From the NCBI RefSeq assembly GCF_021462225.1, contig NC_061812.1:52135848-52199847 (forward strand): DNA of 64,000 bases, in the 5' to 3' direction. Made by a program: the position numbers and the translations under genes. This DNA is from Girardinichthys multiradiatus. Taxonomy: Eukaryota > Chordata > Actinopteri > Cyprinodontiformes > Goodeidae. Positions 51,737-62,989 of this stretch are shown one piece after another (the stretch's first letter is position 1; every line of letters starts with the position of its first letter). Below the pieces are notes generated by a model. It was given only the letters and a program-made list of their open reading frames with translations. It did no database searches and was not told the origin of the DNA.

Positions 51737-52545
51737 GTGTTAGAATTATGATTATTGATTAATTAATATTTATCATTAATTATAATTAAAAATCATAATT
51801 TGAAAAAATCAATTTCTTAACCAAAATCCTCATTTATGAATCGAGACCAGAGATGTCTTCTGGTGTTGTATTTGTGGCTCAACGCCTTTGATAATTACAA
51901 CCGTTAAATACTCAGTAATAATTAATAACTATTACCAGAGATGTCACTGTTTAATCAACCATTTCTGCCGAAACGTGTGGAACTTGACTGACAAATCACT
52001 CTTACACAAAATAAACACAGAACGCCTTCTCTTTATCTACGTGAATCTTTATTGAATCAACAGCCTGTTCCACCTCGCTATTCTGATTCAATAATCTTCA
52101 CCTAATCAAACATGCAAAGTTGTACACAGAAGGGTAAAATATCTAACTACACAAAATAAAAACAGCAGTGAGTGTGTATGAGATCAAACCAGCAGTTATG
52201 GCAGTTATGGCAAAATAAAAAGGGAATATGGTTGAACGAAGCTTTGGGAGCACAGCCCGCCCGAAAGTGTAGCTCAGTGAGATACAGGCAGTAATAAACC
52301 TTCCCCCCAGCAAGGTTGTAAACCCAGAGGACAAAGAATCATAAAACTTTTGGCGGCAAGCCAGTAAGCAGTAAAGTTGAAGACAAAGAAAATTGTTGAT
52401 TTTCACCATGAGGTTATTATAGCAGTCCAGTTTCACAGCGCACCTGCGCACAGGTGTTCGCTCAGTAAAAACACAACTTGCGAGACTCTGCGGCCTCCGA
52501 AATTCAACAGCAGTCAAGTTTCAAAAAGGTTGCATGCACATACAA
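51737..52545 (-). mobile_element. Candidate LTR, retrovirus-like or other LTR element
   Basis: On the - strand the stretch ends CATAATTCTAACA at 51737 (CA end). It has AATAAAG about 310 bp earlier (near 52050), a layout like R/U5. Its 5' side would be interrupted by the LINE tail at 52546, so the TG end is not identified. A 124-codon - strand frame (52143-52517) has no recognised homolog. Confidence 0.3.
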
Positions 52546-54820
52546 TCAGAATCAGAATCAGAAAAGCTTTGTTGCCAAGTACGTTTTTGGACATACAAGG
52601 AATTTGTTTTGGCGTAGTCGGTGCAATACAATACAAATTAAACAGTATAAACATATCTACAATATAATATAAATATATGTGCACAGTTTTAAGTGAGTGA
52701 GAGTAAATATAGAGCAGTATAGGATGCCAGAGCAATACAACAGTGCAGGTGATCATTGTACAAGTAAAGCAGGAGTCCGAGCTGAGCGTTAATGTAACGC
52801 ATAGAGTTACAGGTTACAGGTGTCCTGTCAGCAAAAAAAGGGGGGGGTGTGGGGGAAAGGGAGAATGTCAGGGTGGTTTCCGGGCTTTGTTAACAAGGCT
52901 GGTGGCAGATGGGAAAAAACTGTTCTTGTGGCGTGAGGTTTTGGTCCGGATGGACCGCAGCCTCCTGCCAGAGGGGAGAGTCTCAAAGAGTCTGTGACCA
53001 GGGTGGGAGGGATCAGCCAGAATCTTCCCTGCCCGCTTCAGGGTCCTGGAGGTGTACAGTTCCTGGAGCGACAGTAGACTGCAGCCAATCACCTTCTCAG
53101 CAGACCGAATGACACGCTGCAGCCTGCCTTTATCCTTGGCTGTAGCAGCGGCGTACCAGATGGTGATGGAGGAGGTGAGGATGGACTCAATGATGGCTGT
53201 GTAGAAGTGCACCATCATAGTCTTTGGCAGGTTGAATTTCTTCAGCTGCCGCAGGAAGAACATCCTCTGCTGGGCTTTCTTGATGAGGGAGCTGATGTTT
53301 GGCTCCTACTTGAGATCCTGGGAGATGATGGTTCCCAGGAAGCAGAAAGATTCCACAGAGTCAATTGTGGAGTCACAGAGGGTGATGGGGGCAGGTGGGG
53401 CTGGGTTCTGCCTGAAGTCCACAACCATCTCCACTGTCTTTAGAGCGTTGAGCTCAAGGTTGTTCTGGCTGCACCAGTCCAACAGATGGTCCACCTCCCA
53501 TCTGTACGCGGACTCGTCACCATCAGAGATGAGTCCGATCAGGGTGGTGTCGTCCGCAAACTTCAGAAGCTTGACAGACTGGTGACTGGAGGTGCAGCTG
53601 TTGGTGTACAGGGAGAAGAGCAGAGGAGAGAGAACACAGCCTTTGGAAGAACCAGTGCTGATGGTCAGGGAGTCAGAGACGTGCTTCCCCAGCCTCACGC
53701 GCTGCTTCCTGTCAGACAGGAAGTCATTGATCCACCTGCAGGTGGAGTCGGGCACACTCAGCTGGGAGAGATTCTCCTGGAGCAGAGCTGGGACGATGGT
53801 GTTGAAGGCAGAGCTGAAATCCACAAACAGGATCCTGGCGTAGGTTCCTGTGGAGTCCAGGTGCCAGAGGATGAAGTGAAGGGCTAAGTTGACTGCATCA
53901 TTTGGCTGGTGAGACAGAATCCAGTCCAGCAGCTTTCCGGGGGTTCTGTCTCCTGAAGAGTTTGTTTACGTCCCTCTCCTGGATGGAAAGAGCCGTCCCC
54001 GGCGTGCGTAGGGGGCTGGTGGGGGGGGAACTTCAGGGTGGGGGTTGGAGGTGCCAAGGCCCCTCTTGAGGTTGGGGAGGTGGGGGTGGTGGATTGTGGC
54101 TGCAGCTGTTGGGGGGTGTCGTGGAGGATGGTTGCAGGACTGTCCCTTTGTTTTTCAAAGCGGCAGTAGAACTCGTTCAGGTCGTTAGCGAGGCGTCGGT
54201 CGTTGATGGAGTGGGGGGCTTTCGGCTTGTCGTTGGTGATTTGCCTGAGCCCTTTCCACACAGACGCAGAGTCGTTGGCTGAGAACTGGATTTGGAGCTT
54301 CTCAGAGTACAGTTGTTTGGCTTCTTTCACTGCCTTGCCAAACTTGTACTTCGTCTCTCTGTATATGTCTTTGTCTCCACTCCTGAAGGCCTCTTCTTTA
54401 TCCAGTCTTAACCTTCTGAGTTTGGCTGTGAACCAGGTTTTGTCGTTGTTGTTAACTCACCCTGGTGCATGATGGTTCACAGCTGTCCTCACAGAAGCTG
54501 ATGTAGGAAGTCACAGCCTCTGTGTACTCGTCCAGACTGTTGGTAGTAGTCCTGAACACATCCCAATCTGTACAGCCTAAACACGCCTGGAGATTCTCCA
54601 CAGCCTCACTGCTCCACTTCCTTGACATCCTCACAACAGGTTTGCAGAGCTTTAGTTTCTGTCTGTATGCAGGAATCAGGTGGACCATGATGTTGTCGGA
54701 TTGGCCCAGTGCAGCACGTGGGACGGCGTGATAAGCGTCTCTGATGGTGTTGTAACAGTGATCCAGAATGTTGTCTTCTCTGGTCGGACATTTTATAAAC
54801 TGTCTATATTTGGGAAATTC
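52546..54820 (-). mobile_element. CR1/Rex1-group LINE with TCTGAT tail, 5'-truncated
   Basis: The - strand 3' end is AATTTGTATTGTATTGCACC to CCAAAAACGTACTTGGCAAC, AAAGCTT plus TTCTGA repeats at 52546-52565. Coding extends back to the late endonuclease region (FPKYRQFIKCPTREDNILDH, about 54790). A 108-bp end of the same family sits at 59119-59226. Confidence 0.85.
52868..54800 (-). pseudogene. LINE ORF2 remnant, reverse transcriptase
   Basis: - strand segments in order: [69 protein letters not shown] core FSSAFNTIVPALLQENLSQL, GCVLSPLLFSLYTN, KLLKFADDTTLIG (catalytic FADD). A TAG (from TGG) after GTIISQDLK near 53304 interrupts; the frame resumes RMFFLRQLKKFNLPKTMMVH and ends NSFFPSATSLVNKARKPP. 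Deletions near 53.95 kb shift the fingers region. Confidence 0.82.
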
Positions 54821-55027
54821 AAATACTCCGGATACTCCAAGAAAATGGCCAATCTCCGTCTTTCGGCCTCCTTGGCGAAAAGGAAAAATATGATCTGACC
54901 GTCAGTAGTCGACTAGTACAAAACAAGGAGGGAAAGTTGCGTCTCCATGAAACTCCGTGGTTTTTGTTACGTGTTAAACTCACGTCTTCGATCAGCAAAG
55001 TGAAATTTCGGCCTTCTCATTCCAGAA
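54821..55027. other. CpG-containing flank of Rex1 copy
   Basis: Unassigned sequence with several CpGs. On the - strand it holds a donor-like CGAAGAC/GTGAGTTT near 54985. Probably continuous with 55873-56220 before the Rex1 insertion. Confidence 0.4.
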
Positions 55028-55872
55028 ATTCAATTCAATTCAAAAATACTTTATTAATCCCAAAGGGAAATTAAATGTTGTTGTAGCTCATATTATGAAG
55101 GTTTCCTCAAAGAGCCGTTGTAGATGCTGATGGCTGTGGGCAGGAAGGATCTCCTGTAGCGCTCCGTCTTACAGCAGATCTGAAGAAGCCTCTGACTGAA
55201 GACACTCTGTTGTTGTAGGACAGTCTGATGAAGAGGATGCTCAGGGTTCTCCATAATGTTCTTCATTTTATGAAGAATCCTTCTTTCCACAATGATCTCC
55301 AGAGGTTCCAGAGGAGTCCCCAGAACAGAGCCAGCTTTCTTTATCAGCTTGTTGAGCTTTTTTAAGTCCCTGGTTCTGATGCTGCTTCCCCAGCAGATGA
55401 TGGTAGAAGAGATCACACTCTCCACAACAGACTTATAGAAGATATGCAGCATCTTGCTGCAAACACCAAAGGACCTAAGCTTCCTCAAGAAGTACAGTCT
55501 GCTCTGTCCCTTCTTGTAGATGGCTTCACAGTTGCATCTCCACTCTAGTCTGTTGTCCAGATGAACACCGAGGTATTTATACTCCTCCACCACCTCCACT
55601 TCTTCTCCCATGATAGAAATAGTTTTTGACTTATTCCTGTTTCTCTTAAAATCTACAATCATCTCCTTTGTTTTAGTCACGTTCAAAATTAGATGATTGT
55701 TTCCACACCATGCCACAAAGTGGTCCATCACCTTCCTGTACTCAGCTTCTTGTCCATCTCTGATCCACCCCACGACTGCAGAATCATCCGAGTATTTCTG
55801 CAGATGACAGGAGTCTGTCTTGTACTGGAAGTCTGAGGTGTACAGAGTGAAAAGGAATGGTGAGAGTACAGA
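55028..55872 (-). mobile_element. Rex1-like LINE, 845-bp 5'-truncated copy
   Basis: 3' end at 55028 with the same AATTC tail as the 47.8-kb copy. The coding frame (55093-55870) is fully open: SPFLFTLYTSDFQYKTDSCH, KYSDDSAVVGWIRDGQEAEY, MGEEVEVVEEYKYLGVHLDN, LRKLRSFGVCSKMLHIFYKS and the C-terminus RRSFLPTAISIYNGSLRKPS. It breaks off where the longer copy reads on to the PQG motif. CAGAA occurs at both edges, a possible target duplication. Few differences from the 47.8-kb copy, so young. Confidence 0.87.
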
Positions 55873-56220
55873 AACCTCTTTCATGAATTTGTCGTTGGCC
55901 AATGAAGGAAAATAAATGAAGAATCCACGTGGGACCTCTTCTTCTCCAGAGATGCGCTTCAGTTACTTGTCCGGTTTCCAGCATGAAAAGCAAAGCTTTT
56001 AAAGGGGCCACCTTCATTTATGCTTTCCGTGATGTCAGACTTGGGACGCCCCGTAATGTCAGCCGTGGTGGCCGCTGGGATTCGCAGTAGCGGGCTATCC
56101 TGGGATACAAAATGGCCGATGACGCCAAACAGCCTGGTAGCGTCCAGCAACGTGCAAATGGTCCAATATTCAGCACAACATGTGGTCCAACAAAAGGCAA
56201 ATCAAATAAACCAATGAAGG
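55873..56220 (-). promoter_or_regulatory. CpG-rich, promoter-like block of unknown origin
   Basis: Locally high in CpG. On the - strand it reads, in order: GTCATCGGCCATTTTG (YY1-like GCCATTTTG), TCTGACATCACGG, then CCTTTAAAAGCTTTGC (TATA-like) about 60 bp later. It could be a decayed host promoter or an LTR/leader of an unrecognised element. Function is inferred from composition only. Confidence 0.3.
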
Positions 56221-56249
56221 AACAATTATACTTTTGAATTCACTAAATC

Positions 56250-56522
56250 ATGTTTAAACTTGCTGCTGCTCTGGGAAGATTACTATTAGATTCTTCATCT
56301 AGACAAAACATGGTTCTTGGTTTCCAAATATTAAACCATGCTAAGGAATTCCCCCCAAACCTTCAAAGAATCGTTGTACATTCTGACCTTCATAATGCAA
56401 TTCAAACAAACCAGTCAAAGGTTGAACAATGTGAAATGGATGTTGCTAAAATTATGACACAGACTGAACAGATTTTAGTATTGCCCGAATCATTAATCGG
56501 CAGAGCAGGAGTAGGGATTTAA
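56250..56522 (+). CDS. 90-codon open frame, unidentified
   Basis: Starts at ATG (MFKLAAALGRLLLDSSSRQN) and ends LPESLIGRAGVGI. The composition is protein-like (balanced, amphipathic: IVVHSDLHNAIQTNQSKVEQ), without low-complexity sequence. No family recognised. It starts 30 bp beyond the CpG-rich block and diverges from it. Could be a fragment of an unrecognised retroelement or a chance frame. Confidence 0.3.
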   Translation: MFKLAAALGRLLLDSSSRQNMVLGFQILNHAKEFPPNLQRIVVHSDLHNAIQTNQSKVEQCEMDVAKIMTQTEQILVLPESLIGRAGVGI

Positions 56523-57042
56523 TGAGGTTTAATGTAAAAGATTCCTCAGCACTAAGGCTAAATCAAACTATCCTAAAGCATTTAAACTCTAAAAATGATT
56601 TCCATGATGCTTCCTGTTAGGCTGTGCAGTTATCAAAGTCCTGACATGGGTTATGGATTTAGAATTTAAATGAAAGATTAAAACAAAAACAGAGCACATC
56701 AGTACCCTAAACTTTAATTAGACAAAGATCTTTGGTCAAATGAAAATCTTTTTTTCTATTTTGGGAAATTTTTCTCAAAAGCCATTGCAGTAACAGAGGC
56801 CATTCAGAGAATACAATTCTGCTTCTTGAAAAGGGCGCAGTCATTTTTCTTCAGAGCCACCCTTGTGTGTCATCACAGACAAATAAGTATAGACACCACA
56901 TTGGCTTAGTTGCCCAGTAGGGGCATGTTCACCTTAGAAATCATTAGTAAGTATTTGAAAGTTAGGTTTTCTAAATAAAAGCACTAATGCCTATGGTCAA
57001 TTATTTTTGATGAATAGTTTCTATATGCAAAAATATATACTA
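56523..57042. other. Unassigned AT-rich sequence
   Basis: No feature recognised. Confidence 0.4.
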
Positions 57043-57788
57043 CTCAAAGAAATTAAAGGAACACTTTGGAAACACATCAGATCTCAATTGAAAACAAAAC
57101 ATCATGTTGGATATCCATACTGATATTGAACTGGTAATGTGTTATGAGATGACAGATGATGTCCTGGGGTATCGCCTGTCAGATCCTGACCAGGGCACCA
57201 GTCTGAGGTACAAGCTGGTGGTGGTGGATGGACCTGAACATGATGTCCCGGGGATGTTCTACTGGATTTAGGTCAGGGAAGTTTGGAGGCCAGTCAGTGT
57301 TATTAATTCCTTCATCCACCAGGAACTGCCTGCATACTCTTGCCACATGAGGCCGGGTATTATGATGCACCAGGAGGAACCCAGGACCCACTGCACCAGC
57401 AAAGGTTCTAACAATGGATCTAAGGATTTCATCCTGTTACCTAAAGGCAGTCAGGGTGCCATCGTTTGTTATTTATAAGTTCTGTTCGACCCACAATGAT
57501 ATGCCTCTGCAGACCAACACTGACCCACCACCAAACTGATCATGCTTATCAATGTTGCAGGCAGCATACTTTTACTACAGCTTCTCCAGACCCTTTCAGA
57601 TCTGTCACATGAGCTCAGAGTGAACCAACTCTCATCTGTGAAAAGACCAGGGTGACATTGTTGAACCTGCCAATTCCAGTGTTCTCTGGCAAATGCCAGA
57701 CCAGCTCCACCGTGTCGGACAGTGAGCACACAAGAGCATACTAGAGGACGTCAGGTCCTCAAGCTGCCCTTATAAAGTCTGTTTCTAA

Positions 57789-58676
57789 TGGTGCGTTCAG
57801 ACTGACCGCGAATGGCGCGATATGAGCGAGTGATTTACATGTTAACACTATGTAGAGGTGTGTTCCGGAGCGAAGTGATCCGGAGAGAAGCAATCCAAAG
57901 CGATGCGAAGAATGTGATGTGAACGGAACAATTAGAGCGAATTTCGCTATAGTTGAAAAATCTGAACTTTTCTCTCATGTACGTCGCGAATCAGTCAGTG
58001 CAGTCCCTGCAAAGAAATAAGGGCAAACAATATTTACAATCCAAAAAAAAAAATCCCAAATATATAAAAAAGACAAACATTCATGCACACATAAGAGCTC
58101 TGAGAGGTTTGTGGGTGGCTCTGAAAAAAGCTGTTGAAATTTAGTCCTGAAAAGGACTGGTTAATAAGGCACGCATGAAATTATGAAGCACACGTGTGGC
58201 CTTCACACACAGCTTTCTATTGAGCTGAGAGTTATTTACTCACCGAAGACTGATGGATAGGCGTTCTGCAGCGGGAATACAGTGCCTGTAGTTCGTGTCC
58301 TGGGGGCTGATTCGTCCCCTAACACAGAGCAGCAGGTCCTCAAACTGAGTCCTGGATAGGCGGAAGTACCACTAGAAGCGACCGTCATCCAGATGCTGCT
58401 CCTGGAGTAGGTGCTGGTACTCTCCAAACTGGTTCCATCTCTGGAGAATCTGGTGAACCCAGAGACATCGATGACGGCAGCCGTCTGCCATGTTGAGTTG
58501 GAACCGGCAAGCAGCAGATAGAAGCGCTTTCTATTTGATGAAACGGTGAAGGGAGTGGATCGAGAGGAGTCTTGTCGGCCGTTGGACACGCAAATTGCTG
58601 GCTAAATGTCAGGTGAGCGACAGCACACAAATAAGGCGAAAAATTTGCTGAAAGTGCAGTCGGTCTGAACGCACCA
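57789..58676 (-). mobile_element. Non-autonomous PIF/Harbinger element nested in Tc1
   Basis: 888 bp with inverted ends TGGTGCGTTCAGAC and, at the other end, GTCTGAACGCACCA, flanked by TAA at 57786-57788 and 58677-58679, the 3-bp duplication typical of Harbinger. Inside, a - strand transposase N-terminal remnant (about 58250-58500) reads WVHQILQRWNQFGEYQHLLQ, EQHLDDGRF, a TAG, WYFRLSRTQFEDLLLCVRGR. The catalytic core is absent. Confidence 0.88.
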
Positions 58677-59118
58677 TAATGGTTTGGTCATTCATGCCAG
58701 TGGCCCACTGGAGGTCACTTTGTAGGGCTCTGGCAGAACTCATCCTGTTCCTCCTTTTACAGAGAAGCAGATACCAGTCCTGCTGATGGGTTAAAGACCT
58801 CCAACCGCCCTGTCCAGATCTTCTAGAGTGACTGCCTGTCTCCTGGAATCTCCTCTATGCTCCTGAGATTGTGCAGGGAGACACAGCAAACCTTCAGCCA
58901 ATGGAAGGATGTGCCATCCTGTGTCGGACTGCCTCTGCAATCTCTGCAGGGTCCAGGTATTGTCTCATGCTACCAGTAGTGACACTGACCCTAGTCAAAT
59001 GAAAACAACTGGAAAGCAGTCACAATTAGGGGGTAAAAATGTCTGTGGCCTGTAGCTGCAAAACCTTCCTTGCTGTTTCCGGGGTCGTCTCATTGTTGCC
59101 CTTTAGTGCACCTGGTGT

Positions 59119-59226
59119 TATCAGAATCAGAATCAGAATCAGAATCAGAAAAGCTTTATTGCCAAGTACGTTTTTGGACATACAAGGAATTTGTTTTGGC
59201 GTAGTCGGTGCAATACAATACAAATT
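59119..59226 (-). mobile_element. 108-bp LINE 3' end
   Basis: TCAGAATCAGAATCAGAATC (tail) then AAGCTTTATTGCCAAGTACG, TTTTTGGACATACAAGG: nearly identical to 52546-52636 (one difference seen over about 79 bp). An extreme 5'-truncated insertion into the Tc1 sequence; flanks GTGTTA/ACACC rejoin. Confidence 0.82.
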
Positions 59227-59728
59227 AACACCAAAACAGCTGACACTGATTAACACCCCCCTCTACTACTGAACTGACCAGATCAATATAAAAGAGATGA
59301 TATCAAACTCTAATTAAAGTGTTCCTTTCATTTTATAAACCAATGAATGTTTAACACTAAAAATGACAAACATTGAAAAATTACCATTTTATGCTAAATT
59401 AATATAGGACAGAACAACTAATCTGAAACAATGTGCTTAAAATGCACCAAAGCTTCAATTTACCACAGTTAATCCAAATGAACTGAATTTAACTTTGTTA
59501 AATTTACAATAGTTAAACAACAGTCAGTTCATTGTTTAGGGAGTGGATTTAAAACCACTCATTTTTATCTACTATATTTGAATAGTAATAATATTATTAC
59601 CAGAATGTTTACTTCAGATGATTCTTTCTTTATGAATTAATTTATCGTACATGAAGCAGAAGAACCTTGAGCTGCTAATGTGCTCACACCATCACCCCAG
59701 ACCACACAGTCACTCAGCTTGACCTGTT

Positions 59729-60107
59729 CCATCATCTGCTGGGGAAGCAGCATCAGAACCAGGGACTTAAAAAAGCTGAACAAGCTGATAAAGAAGGCTG
59801 GTTCTGTTCTGGGGACTCCTCTGGAACCTCTGGAGATCATTGTGGAAAGAAGGATTCTTCATAAAATGAAGAACATTATGGAGAACCCTGATCATCCTCT
59901 TCATGAGACTGTCCTTCAACAACAGAGTGTCTTCAGTCAGAGGCTTCTTCAGATCTGCTGTAAGACGGACCTACAGGAGATCCTTCCTGCCCACAGCCAT
60001 CAGCATCTACAACGGCTCTTTGAAGAAACCTTCATAATGAACTACAACAACATTTAATTTCCCTTTGGGATTAATAAAGTATTTTTGAATTGAATTGAAT
60101 TGAATTA
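59729..60107 (+). mobile_element. Rex1-like LINE, 380-bp 5'-truncated copy
   Basis: + strand frame IICWGSSIRTRDLKKLNKLI, VERRILHKMKNIMENPDHPL, RLLQICCKTD, then a frameshift near 59970 and the 3' UTR CCCTTTGGGATTAATAAAGT with a GAATT tail. Third copy of the family within 13 kb, in opposite orientation to the other two. Confidence 0.85.
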
Positions 60108-61549
60108 GAACAGAACTTGCGAAGTTTTTCGCGGGTTTTTACAAAAAATTTGGTTGACGTGTTTTCCTTCGTTCCTTCGTGTGTCACCTCCCTTCAAGTC
60201 CTTGCTACATTTCTACTGTTATACTGCCACCATTTGGTTGAGTAAAGGTACTGCAAGAGAGAAGTTTATACTTTGAACCGCTCTCAGTTTTACTCCAGGG
60301 CCCATTTGTGTTTGGAAGGTATCTGAAGACACGTTTAAGTTTTTTAAATTAGTTAATACATTTTTAAATGTTCTACTTGTATATTTGTTGCTTCCCTTTT
60401 TGACACATATTGAAAATTCAACAAACTAAAATTGCACTATGAGCTCTTTTTCCAGTGATGACTGGTGATTTATCACTGAATACAACATTTATCCTATCAT
60501 TCACCATCCATTCTCTTCAGACTCTTGGAATCTCTTTATTTCTCAGCAGTGGTTAATGATTTGATTAGATTTGAAAGCATTTAAACCGCTTTCAGCAGCC
60601 AGAAATGAATGAATGGTTGGATAAAAAAAACACAGAGGAAAAAAAAGGAGAGAAACAAAGATAAAACGCACAACTGTGCAACTCAGATTCGGCTCAGACT
60701 TGTTTTTCTCCAACCTTGTTGCTTTGGTATTGTAAGTTAGTCACGTTTGACATGTTGGGTAATCCATTTTAACCAGAAACACAGTTAGTTGCTGCTGTTG
60801 TAGAAGATATTTACAAGCTGACCCTTCAGTTTAACCCAAACAAGGTGTTGTTTCAATTTGGATCTAATTCTGGACATGTCCAAAGTATACATGTAAAAGT
60901 CCCACTTTTGGGCAGCACATTTTCTGTAGCAATGTGAATAATTTCCAAATGCATTGTTTCTGTGATTTTCTTTTGTTAGAGCTTCCCATTTGGTTGCTTC
61001 TAAATGTAAAACAGTGAGGCATACTTTAAACATATATTTTATAAATAATGGAATGTCTGACTTATCCATTTTATTCTGTCAGACGTGAAACAGAGAAAAT
61101 TGCCTTTCTTTCTGTGTTGAAGGATTTTGATATTTATTGCGATAAAGTTTTAAATGAACAAACCAGTTTCTAAGACATCTGTTTTACACAAACTGAAAGA
61201 ACAATTTAAAACAGGCAATATTAATAATGAATGAGATTTATTTTCAAAATCAGACATAAATTAAACTCCCTTAAGCATGAAACAAGTAAAAAAAAAAAAC
61301 ACTTTCTCGACCAGCAACATCTTAATGTACAAATTCCATTGAAATCATTGCAGTAAATGTACTGAGCCTATCGTTATCATAGTTCTTGTAATTTTCTGTT
61401 TCTTGATAAATTTATGTAATTGTTGTATTAGCTTGCACTAATATATTTTTCCTGCTTGATTGTAGAAAACAAATTTCTACAGTAATTGTAAAAAAAAATG
61501 GAGGTATGATGTACAGACCCAGAAGGTTCAGCACTTAACAAACACAGCT
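60108..61549. other. Unassigned AT-rich sequence
   Basis: No transposon terminus or coding frame recognised. CpGs near 60120-60180 only. Confidence 0.4.
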
Positions 61550-61790
61550 CAGATTTATCCATCCCCCAGCAAGTGCTGGGTCTTTCCTGGGGTCCCGTTA
61601 CAGTGGAACCTCTCCAAAAGGGAGGTATCCTGATTAGATGTTCAAATCACCACAGCTGACTCCTTCCGATGCTGCTCAGAGCTCCCCTGAATGTCAGGGA
61701 CCCTCACCATTTCTCTAAGGTTTACTCCAACCAACCCTGAAGACCCTTTCGAAAGAGTTTGACCCCAGACCTAAAGGGAGGACTCCATCT
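61550..61790 (-). mobile_element. RTE-like LINE fossil
   Basis: Plus strand GGGAGGTATCCTGATTAGAT, CACCACAGCTGACTCC and ACCATTTCTCTAAGG align by eye with the antisense of the 25.6-25.8 kb coding region. Very decayed. Confidence 0.5.
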
Positions 61791-62199
61791 TTTCTTTGGT
61801 TATTTCTACAAAATGAACCAATAAACAGCAGGTGTCCCAAATACATGAGGCTGTGGCAGGTGAAGTTCTAGATTTTATGGAAACTTCTGGTTTAGCTGTT
61901 TTCTAATGGAAGTTGGATTCATGGTAAAGTTCCATAATAATAAAAGGCGTATGATGTTACTTCTGGGAAAAGAATGAGAGGTTATTTTTTTATGAATATT
62001 CTATTGCTTTTTACACTGACATATCAAGCATGATTCAACATTAAACTGTAAAATCTTGCTAATATATAACGGTGAAGGTTAAATCTAACCTTCAGGGAAT
62101 GTTTTTTGTACATTTACGCTATACACTTTTTATTATAATCGAATTTCTCAGGACAAAGTAGTTTCCTCTGGTTAGCGTTTTGTCTTATTCGGTTACACT

Positions 62200-62532
62200 C
62201 GTTAACACTCGGAAGCGCTCGGGGATAATGGGCGTGCCTGACTGTCGCGCGTCTCAACAATCGGATGATCCCGGGTGGGCGGAGCCTAGCAGGTGGAAAT
62301 GGGCTGACTTCTACCGGCGACGAGTATCCGCACCCGGCAGTCAGTCATACGGTGTCTCTCCCTGCAGTCTAACGTTAAAACAACAGCTTGTAGCAGGATC
62401 ATTTTATCAAGCTAAGCTGTTCAATCCGTCTGAAAACATCTCCAGAGCATTTTGCCGCCTCTTGTATGCTTCGGCTTGTAGAGACATCTGTGAAGAGCTC
62501 GGAGATTAACGTTTCAGAGAAGCTGTCGTAGG
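62200..62532 (+). promoter_or_regulatory. etnk2: CpG-rich promoter/5' UTR of etnk2
   Basis: Sharp rise in GC and CpG upstream of the ATG (GGAAGCGCTCGG, GTCGCGCG, CCGGCGACGAG). A GC box GGGCGG at 62277-62282 lies in CCGGGTGGGCGGAGCC. No TATA box seen. The context CGTAGGATGG around the ATG is acceptable but lacks the -3 purine optimum of the best starts. Confidence 0.6.
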
Positions 62533-62679
62533 ATGGAAACGCAGATCCATGTGCCTGTCGGGTCGCCGGTTATCAGAAAAATCCCCGTGTTCGTGGACGA
62601 GCACAACGTGATAGAGGGGGCGATGAAGCTCATGAAAGAGCTGAGACCGGCATGGGAGCCCGACAGCGTCAGAACCAAG
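62533..62679 (+). CDS. etnk2: Ethanolamine kinase, first coding exon (partial gene)
   Basis: 49 codons from ATG to donor ACCAAG/GTAACG, phase 0. METQIHVPVGSPVIRKIPVF resembles the ETNK1 start (IHVPPGSP). GAMKLMKELRPAWEPDSVRT matches ETNK2 (ALRLIQELRPHWKPEQVRTK, remembered). The enzyme phosphorylates ethanolamine in the cytosol, the first step of the CDP-ethanolamine pathway. The kinase core (FTDGITNKL onward) lies beyond the window; no second exon was found up to 64000. etnk1 is the alternative. Confidence 0.85.
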
Positions 62680-62989
62680 GTAACGTTAGCCGCTATGCTA
62701 ATCAATGCTAGGCTAGGCTAAGATTGACAGCTCCGGAGCATCACCGGGCTGAGGCAGGACGTGGGCCGGGGAAACACGACCTATTGGGCTGGTTGCATTT
62801 CTTTTACAGTGCGATGGCCGCTGGAGACACGCTCTTCTGATGTATTAATCTCAGTGCCTTATGTCTAACACATTCTGATCTATAACTGCTATTATTCTAC
62901 ATGAATCAATGAGCGACCTTAAAACTCAATGACTAGACAGCTCCTTTATTAACAGTGTTTTAAATCTGAACTCCACAGCATGCAGGGAC

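Larger units (their letters stand above)
57043..59340 (-). mobile_element. Tc1 element with two nested insertions, decayed
   Basis: Left terminus TACTACTCAAAGAAATTAAA, GGAACACTTTGG at 57043; the right, decayed terminus is near AATTAAAGTGTTCCTTTCAT (59312). On the - strand it retains transposase pieces: RHGGAGLAFAREHWNWQ, LFTDESWFTLSS (first Asp), GPGFLLVHHNTRPHVARV, where the expected DN is HN, so the second catalytic Asp is mutated, and FPDLNPVEHPRDIMFRS (Glu). Harbinger (57789-58676) and LINE (59119-59226) insertions interrupt it. Confidence 0.8.
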
